This document shows, one piece after another, positions 57,370-64,000 of a stretch of DNA of 64,000 bases. Origin of the DNA: Papaver somniferum. Its lineage: Eukaryota > Streptophyta > Magnoliopsida > Ranunculales > Papaveraceae. The stretch spans positions 28,482,442 through 28,546,441 of the forward strand of contig NC_039367.1 of NCBI RefSeq assembly GCF_003573695.1. Direction: 5' to 3'. Under the pieces are notes generated by a model, which made no database searches, was not told where the DNA came from, and worked only from the letters and a program-made list of their open reading frames with translations. Position 1 is the stretch's first letter; each line of letters begins with the position of its first letter. Both the position numbers and the translations under genes were made by a program.

Positions 57370-59379
57370 TGGATCCTACCAGTATGATGAATGATCCTAT
57401 TAGTTTCTCTGAGATTTGGCCTTTCCATGATCAGATTAATAGTGGTGGTGAATCTATTGCTGGTGCATTAGATGTTAGGAGAGGTGGTGGGTATGGAGGA
57501 GGACAGAATTTAAGTGGGTTTGGAGAAATTGGGGCTTCACTTGATGACTCTACTGTTACTGAACAAATTAGGGGGAGAAGTGGTAGTAGAAAAAAGAGGA
57601 GAGGAGCAGAATTAGCCTCTCTATCTGAAGATGAATCTAAGCTTGTTTCTACCAGCAGTGGCAATGAAATGGTATCTTCCTCTCCCTCTCTTCTCTCTGT
57701 ATGTGTTTAATTTGTTGAATTAGATTGCTGCTCATTATCAGAGCGCATGAAATTTCTGATTTAGAACAAAATTAAGTGATATAATGATGTTGTTCATGTG
57801 AATTTGGTATAGCTTTGTTTGTCAGAATATGTAATTGTAGAGGTAGTTGACTGTGGACTACTAATTGTGTGAATTAATGGATAGCTTCGCTGACCTAATT
57901 ATGTTGTGATTTTCTTCTTGGACTAGAATGATTTTGATGGCAAACTTCCAAATGTTTCGGAATCAAGAAATGGTGGCTCAAAAACTGAAGGGGAGGAGAG
58001 TTCAGGATTCGATAATAAGCCAGCTGAAAGTACACAACCTTTGGAACCACCGCCTAAACAGGACTATATCCATGTGCGAGCCAGAAGGGGGCAAGCTACT
58101 GACAGTCACAGTCTAGCTGAAAGAGTAAATAGCTTATCTTCTCTTTCATATGCAATTTTGGCAACTGATCCAGGAAAGGAAATAGAGTGGCTTTAGTAAA
58201 TGTTGAGAGTAATAACAATCTGCTACTTACTTGGATACAATCAAACTCTGAGTCAACATGTTATTACTGATTTTAATGTTCTTTGTTGAGACCTATGAGC
58301 TGCAGGTAAGTAGTTAATTCTAATTTGGTTATCGGAATTGTGATTTTTGGGCAGGCTAGAAGAGAAAAGATTAGTGAGAGGATGAAGATTCTTCAAGATT
58401 TGGTTCCTGGATGTAATAAGGTGCAGTAAATATACTGTTGATATTCTCTTGCTTTCATCTTTTCTTTTACTTCATTCACAGTTAAATTCTATATCATATA
58501 GGAGGAGGTAGTCATCAATTTTGTAAATTCCTTTCCTTAAATCCTGAAAATGGTTTCCTACTCCCTTCCCAAGAATGCCTCTGAAGTTATTTTTCTATGC
58601 TGAAGCAGGTTATCGGTAAAGCACTGGTCCTTGATGAGATAATTAATTACATCCAATCACTACAGCGTCAGGTTGAGGTATGTAACATCGAGTATTTCAC
58701 GTTGCCTGTGTTTTATTTACTGTTCAAGTCAACCTGAATAAGTCCATAAGAGTACTGTTGAATTTTGTAGTTCCTTTCAATGAAGCTTGAAGCCGTTAAC
58801 TCAAGAGTCGCTCCCTCTAATGATGGTTATCCTCCCAGAGATGCAAGTCAAAGTATGGTGAGTGCAGAATCATACTGTATAGAATTTCACATGTTAAATG
58901 ACATGTTTCTGCATACCAAAGAAAAACTGCTAGAAAGTTGACCTAAAATCTGTGCTGGTATTGCTAAAATCGTAACTTGGTTTTCTAGAAGATCTTTGCA
59001 GGCTACAGGAAAAACATGCGACACAAAAGAAGAGGTTTCACTCTGCAGTTCTTTTACTTTTAAGCAGTCCTTTAGTCTTATAGCTTACGAGTTATGAACT
59101 GTTAGGAACACAAGTATCTGTATATAGCACTTTATACTATTTGCTTTCCTTCACTTGGTACAGCCATCAGCTTCGCAATGAGCTTCAAATTTTTGGTGAA
59201 ATTTCAAACGACAACTATCAACTTGCTCAGTAATCTGTTCAATAAATAATAAATTTTATGTGCAGACATATGACGCTGGAATGGCGTTTGTTGCACAAGC
59301 AGCTAGTGAGTTTGGACCGGGATCAGCATCAGAATGGCTGCATATGCAGGTTGGGGGTGGTTTTGAAAGAGCAGCATAG
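57369..59379 (+). CDS. BHLH79: bHLH transcription factor, bHLH79-like
   Basis: Six exons join in phase: 57369-57671, 57927-58124, 58355-58420, 58609-58677, 58771-58857 and 59266-59379, all with GT-AG borders, giving 278 residues. The N-terminus ([19 protein letters not shown]) and C-terminus ([10 protein letters not shown]) match the plant bHLH79 group. The bHLH domain spans residues about 150-212: basic region [18 protein letters not shown], helix 1, [20 protein letters not shown] and helix 2. His162, Glu166 and Arg170 are the H-E-R residues that bind E-box and G-box DNA. It is nuclear and should dimerise through the HLH. It acts alone here; the 3' side has no close gene. An extra exon near 58990-59035 would disrupt the frame or add unmatched residues, so I left it out. 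The first ATG in the frame agrees with the family start. Confidence 0.92.
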
Positions 59380-60599
59380 ACCAAAGGTTTTGAATGATCT
59401 TCATCAGATTATGGTAGTAAGGGCATCAAGCATTACACGCTCAATAATCATCAGAATATAAATCCTGTTTATCGTAAAGAGACCTTTATTATTGTTTTCT
59501 GCATCTGGTTTGGAGCAGTATGTTCTGTTTGTATTATTGAATCTAAAGTCTCCATTACTGTCTGTTAGAGAAATCCTTGCAGTTGATGTTATATATCATC
59601 TAATAGGGCCCTGTGCTGAATTGTTCTAGTAAACATAATGACGACCTCCTAGAAAAAAGTATCTGTGAAGGCGTGAACCAACCTAATTTAAAGGCCTTTT
59701 TTGGGGCATATCGTAAGTGTCTAAATACATTAGCTTTGTGTTATATATTAATGAGCAGCTGAAGTTTAATGAAATTTTAGGCACTGTAGTGTGCTTTACT
59801 GATGGGTGTCCATTCTAGACCTAATTTATTTTTGCTTTGTTATCAGTATGTATCATGCTAAACTTTAGGCTACTATTAATGCAACTCTCTGGTTATAATG
59901 GGAATGTCTGAGCAATCCAGGATTCATATTTGAACGCTGAGTTAGCTGTTTTTTAGTGTTTGTTGTTTTTATTAGTGCAAGTTAGGTTTACATTGCTTTC
60001 CTGCCAGAGACAGTATCTCACGTCATGCTGGACAACTTTTGATTCGGAGTCTATACGGTAGGACCATTTTAATTTTTGCTGGGCAATTTTCTGCAGCTTG
60101 CATATGGTCCATGTAGTTATGACTTGTGAGCAAATTAGATGATTATAAAGCGGCATGGAATACCATTTTTAAGTGTTTGTTTCCAATTCTTATGTGAAGG
60201 AGTGTACCTGATGTTACCAGGGAATGAGGATATGAGATGATTACGTTTATACTGAATCCGTGCTGTGTACCAGCATATTGGTGTGTACTGTGTAGTGCTA
60301 TTCACAGGCAATGGGAGAAATTTTAGGATCTTGTACTCTACTTCTGGCTGAATATTTCGTTCATTCTTGAAGTTTGAGAAGTTCAAGAAGCATTGAGGGT
60401 TTCGGTAAATACTAAAAGTTGGAGTGTCTTTGAGGTTGCTGCTTTGTTGCTCAAAAGAGAAAAGATCATCTGAAAACATATTTTAAGTCGCACAGTTCAT
60501 CACGTTTCTCCGATAAATAAGAACGAGAACGTACATTACAAGTTTACAACATAGTAGCAAGTATGCTAAACGAATTGAGACTGCATCAGATACAGACAC
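59380..60599. other. 3' flank of the bHLH gene, no further gene seen
   Basis: The 3' untranslated region should occupy the first few hundred bases; no convincing polyadenylation cluster can be chosen. Open frames such as those at 59953-60156 and 60135-60479 (minus) show no family pattern. Confidence 0.5.
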
Positions 60600-60800
60600 T
60601 ATAGTAAAATCCTCCAAAGTAGATTTTCGATCTCCTAAACAGTCGAGAAACTCGTTGATCCGTCTGCCTACAGTCAAGACTTCACAAATTGTTTCCCAGG
60701 GCCAGTGATAATTCTTCCCGGCTCTGATCATATCCCATATACAAATCACCTTGTATTCCTTTTTGGCCGGTAATCCATATTTTGGAGACTAGCTAGGGAG
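60600..60800 (-). pseudogene. F-box-associated (FBA) domain relic
   Basis: Minus-strand translation gives KKEYKVICIWDMIRAGKN, then WPWETICEVLTVGRRINEF. In FBA-type F-box proteins a conserved strand reads PATKEYKVVCIWD, and a later one CEVLTVGDN-WR-ID. Only this small part of the domain is present, without an F-box, a spliced partner or a full open frame around it. The intact-looking relative lies at 61655-62826 in the same orientation, so this is probably a broken neighbouring duplicate. Confidence 0.6.
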
Positions 60801-61654
60801 TATAAAAATGCTTCGCCCTTCGTTTCTCTGCAGCTGTGTAATCCAATGGAGCCACCAGTAGCTCCAGGAATCTAGCTAAAGGATTCTAGGGTTGTTTTAC
60901 TTATTCTGGCATGAAATTGGGGTTCAATTACAAAGCCTTGTGGCATATGATGCAGTCTGAGAAGATTTTCTTCCTGACTATTGCACAAATTTCTGCCATG
61001 CTAAGGCCAGCGAACCTTAATCTTGCCTCACCCATGCACTAACTATATGCGGAATGGCATGGGTTAACACCTAGCTACCAGAATAAACGAAAAGGATACT
61101 TAATACTCTCTCTGTAAAGTAAGTTTGATAACCAAACATGACTGACCTCCTCCTTGAAATATAGTGATCGAGTGTAAACTGATCTTGCTGCAGAACATTC
61201 CAGAATTCCTGAACGACATTAACAGTCTGAAAGGCTCAAGTGCAGTAAACCTTCACAATCTGTTGGGACTTGTACCGAATTTTTCATTTTAGCCCGGGCC
61301 AAAATGAAAAGTGATAGTATCTCTTTCCAGAAGCGGAGGTCGTATTATATAGTCATGCAAAACTGGTGGATTTACCAATACAAAATAAAAGCATAGTTCT
61401 TGCGTGAAAGGTTAAACTTAATTGACGATAAGACTTAAGAGTGCAACTGTGCAAGTTACAAGTACTACCTACAAAAAGAGCGCATTGGGTTAAATACGAT
61501 CATGTTTACCAACAGAAGATAGAAGACCATACTCAACAATCAAAAAAGCATAAAAGATAGAACATATGCGAATAATTCTACCAAATAAACACCATTTCTT
61601 AAAGACAATTATCAAAAAGGAAAGTTGATGCACTTAACTTGAGGGCTGAGCTCA
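60801..61654. other. 3' flank of the F-box-type gene
   Basis: No coding sequence is recognised. It includes the presumed 3' untranslated region of the gene ending at 61655. Confidence 0.5.
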
Positions 61655-62826
61655 CTAGTGTTGCAGTTTCTTCTCAACAGATAAAAGATTTTCTACAAAA
61701 GTTGCACATTCAGTACTGCAATCTGCCGGAAAGAATGATATTCCTTTGATTTTGAACTTCCTGAAAATCTTCTTTATCCGACTGTAAGAATAAAAGCAGG
61801 CGAACTTTACATTCCTCTCAAAACCACCATACATGTCTTCATCCATGCTAGGTGGTGGATTGTAAGTTTCTAAGATCATCTGGTCTTTTCCAGCAATGGA
61901 ATGGAAGTAAATAGACATATGAAAAGAAATATAAGAAGGTAATATGATAGTCACTTCAGTCCAATTTTTTGCACTACTATTAATAGAGGTTCCAATCTCT
62001 TTATTATAATCATGAAATTTCCACATCTTCACCGTGCGATCTCTTCGATGTATCACCGTTAGACACCCATCCATTTCTAAGAATCCGTCGCAGGAATGCA
62101 CAGTATACTCTAAAATGGTGAATTTGGGAATCATGATCACCCTAAACTTCTCAGATCCAATACCAAATGCCATTATGGATTCAGAATACTCAACTGCCTC
62201 TCCATAATCATGGCCACCACTCAAAGGTGCATTTCTATTGTACATAAACCAATATATGGAACCATTGGCATAAGCACTGATATTTCCATTGGGTTTACAT
62301 GGAGGTGCGTCATCAATACTTCTCCATGCATTGTCCCCTACAGCCAAGACCTCGCAAACTGGAAGATCTTTGAATTTACCTTCATACCACAGAAAAATAG
62401 CTTTATGTTTTCCAGTAATAGGATCGGATCCAAAATAACATTCCGGATGCTCATCAACTTCTACAATGACATTCTGTTTCTCTAAATTGATAAATACTGT
62501 CGACTTGATCCATGGTGTTACTTCTCCTGTGCTGACATTGTATATCTGTACAGCAAAGATGTCAACCTAACAGATCAATCCCCTAACAGGTCCCAAAATT
62601 TTAAGATATGAGCTGCTCGAAACTATTTTGGGAATTTTAATAAAATACCACACTTCAGATTTCCGGTTTAAGAAACTGCCACCGTTTTTTTGAAAATTAA
62701 TAAAGTACCACAACAGTTATATATTTCGTCAGGTCAACCAAACTGGACTACAATCGTAGAACCAGTCAAGAGAATAAGTGCATCATTACCTGTTTACCCT
62801 TTACGATCCTTGAAAGAGTTGCAACC
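61655..62826 (-). CDS. F-box protein, FBA-domain 3' exons only
   Basis: Two exons are visible: 62826-62790 (acceptor TTTTTTTTCTAG, donor GTAATG) and 62545-61655, the latter with a TAG or TGA stop at its end. The joined frame reads VATLSRIVKGKQIYNVSTGE and then VTPWIKSTVFINLE, HPECYFGSDPITGKHKAIFL, CEVLAVGDNAWRSIDD and on to a 230-residue C-terminal part. This is the F-box-associated region (FBA_3-like), the substrate-recruiting half of an SCF ubiquitin-ligase adaptor. The first exon seen is only 37 bases, starting in mid-codon, so upstream exons with the F-box are missing from the window. A retrotransposon begins about 70 bp beyond it. An alternative acceptor at 62571 would add seven residues. 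Confidence 0.75.
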
Positions 62827-62894
62827 CTAGAAAAAAAACATAATAATGAAATCTGATCCATTCATGTCCATACTAAAGAAACGGTTGACAAGGT
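62827..62894. other. short interval between F-box exon and copia LTR
   Basis: This would be intron of the F-box gene if the element inserted into it. No other signal is seen. Confidence 0.5.
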
Positions 62895-63127
62895 TGTTTG
62901 ATTTCACAACAATGTAAATTTTAATTCATTGATCAGCGTAGTTTATATATACACGGTTACAATTGTGTTTACAAAGATAAGAAAAGGAAAATAACAACAT
63001 AATGTCATCATAGGAATGACAGCAGAATGTCGACATACGTCGTCATAGTGTGTACAACATAATGTCGTCATAGGAATGACAGCAGAATGTCGACATACGT
63101 CGTCATAGTATTCTGATTATTCTATTA
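62895..63127 (-). repeat. 3' LTR of a copia element, with internal 60-bp tandem repeat
   Basis: Its low edge is near 62895, and it ends just below the CCCCCCC run (63128-63134) that, read as G on the minus strand, is the polypurine tract. A minus-strand TATATATA promoter lies near 62945-62956. A 60-base unit starting CAACATAATGTC is repeated at 62995-63054 and 63055-63114. The edges are approximate, since the 5' LTR is outside the window. Confidence 0.65.
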
Positions 63128-63134
63128 CCCCCCC

Positions 63135-64000
63135 TCAAGTTGGAGCGGTAGAGCCCGAACGAACTCCCAACTTGTGAACCAATCGGCCAAACTGTGGAGC
63201 ACCCAAAGGCTTTGTAAAAATATCTGCTAGTTGATCGGAGGACGGAAGATACGTCGGAAAAATCAATCCACTGATCAACTTCTCACGTACGAAATAACAA
63301 TCAATTTCAATATGTTTAGTACGTTCGTGAAATACAGGATTCTGGGCAATATGAATTGTTGCTTGACTATCACAGGAGATGGTGATAGGAAGAGGACATG
63401 AAATACGCATGTCATTAAAAAGATATCGCAACCATTGTAGCTCAGCTGTTAAGTTGGCCAATGCACGATATTCAACTTCAGCCGAAGAGCGAGAAACCGT
63501 TGGCTGCTTCTTTGATTTCCAGGAAATAGGACTGGAGCCTATTGTAACTAAATATCCTGTGGTAGAACTCCTAGTTATAGGACATCCTTCCCAGTCTGAA
63601 TCCGAGTATCCATGTAAAGAAAGATTACTGGACGAAGAAAGAAAAATACCATGTCCAATGGTACCTTTAAGATATCGTAAGACACGATGGGCAGCATCAA
63701 GATGAGCGGTATGCGGATGTTGCATGAATTGAGTCAAATAATTTAAGGCATACGTAATATCTGGACGAGTGACAGTAAGATACAAAAGTCTTCCAATAAG
63801 ACGACGATAAGAGCTGGAATCAGGTAAAGCCTCACCATCAGTAGGTAATAACTTAAGATGTGTATCCATCGGAAATGATGAAACACGAGCTCCTGTAAGT
63901 CCAGAATCCTTAAGAATGTCAAGAATATACTTTCATTGACATAGAAAAATACCTTTAGAGGATCGTGAAACTTCAATGCCTAAGAAATATTGAAGACGAC
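63135..64000 (-). pseudogene. copia reverse transcriptase end and RNase H, Ale/Retrofit-like, one nonsense codon
   Basis: Read downward from 64000: RLQYFLGIEVSRSSKGIFL, an opal stop (63933-63935) where the family has Arg, then KYILDILKDSGLTGARV, PDSSSYRRLIGRLLYLTVTR, PDITYALNYLTQFMQ, RVLRYLKGT and the RNase H domain (DSDWEGCPITRSSTTGYLV, SRSSAEVEYRALAN, ISCDSQATIHIAQNPVFHER, IFTKPLG). The stretch 63869-63135 is a single intact frame ending in TGA. Only one lesion was found in this part; the rest of the element lies beyond the right edge. The copy looks young compared with the other retroelements here. Confidence 0.9.

Noticed and set aside
58980..59040. Possible additional exon of the bHLH gene between exons 5 and 6
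   Set aside because: Acceptor-like TTTTCTAG and TTTGCAG are present, but including this segment breaks the frame or adds residues with no counterpart. Direct joining of 58857 to 59266 keeps the frame and family end.
1..64000. tRNA, rRNA, CRISPR, or bacterial-type features
   Set aside because: No cloverleaf with the conserved GGTTCGA-type loop, no regularly spaced repeat-spacer array and no ribosome-binding pattern was seen; this is plant nuclear DNA.

Overview
This is plant nuclear DNA. It is AT-rich, with spliced genes that have GT-AG introns, several nested LTR retrotransposons, Stowaway-type MITEs and PIF/Harbinger-type DNA transposons. The LTR families and the bHLH gene point to a eudicot. 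An early-diverging one such as a Papaveraceae poppy would fit the LTR sequences I recognise, but this is a recollection and not proof.

Region 1 (1-13.4 kb) opens with a truncated minus-strand Ty1-copia pol fragment. A sequence follows that is repeated in tandem two and a half to three times; one copy carries a MITE and another shows the empty site. An orphan terminal-exon candidate lies at 5.2-5.3 kb. Next is an unusual DNA element (about 5.49-8.38 kb) that keeps two apparently intact spliced ORFs: a SANT/Myb-like protein, and a small protein I cannot name. The element is filled with about twenty copies of an AATCGG/CCGATT motif and has no visible transposase. A heavily decayed copia fragment (9.1-11.1 kb) ends this part.

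Region 2 (13.4-50.3 kb) is a stack of retroelements. It has a 1976-bp direct tandem duplication upstream of a polypurine tract and LTR start; a plus-strand copia-type element with an LTR and broken gag (18.8-22.06 kb); a minus-strand element E1 (22.06-30.9 kb) inserted into that gag; an LTR fragment (31.6-33.2 kb); a plus-strand Athila-like gypsy element G1 (33.6-41.2 kb) with gag and protease remnants but no reverse transcriptase or integrase; and a second minus-strand element E2 (41.5-50.3 kb) with the same LTR family as E1. E1 and E2 both lack pol and keep different halves of a SIRE-type gag. At G1's 5' LTR end, the primer-binding site lies in a perfect 48-bp palindrome.

Region 3 (50.3-64 kb) is the gene-bearing part. 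A complete 3.27-kb PIF/Harbinger element (53,558-56,822) with convergent Myb-like and transposase genes lies directly upstream of a six-exon bHLH gene (57,369-59,379, bHLH79-like, 278 aa). The bHLH leader holds two short upstream ORFs, and the stop codon of the second overlaps the main ATG. An F-box-associated-domain relic and the 3' exons of an F-box-type gene (62,826-61,655, minus) follow. The upstream exons of that gene are not visible, because a copia element begins about 70 bp away and runs off the right edge.

The only confidently intact host gene is the bHLH factor. The F-box gene is partial in this window. Everything else is mobile-element sequence, relics, or DNA in which I see no gene.
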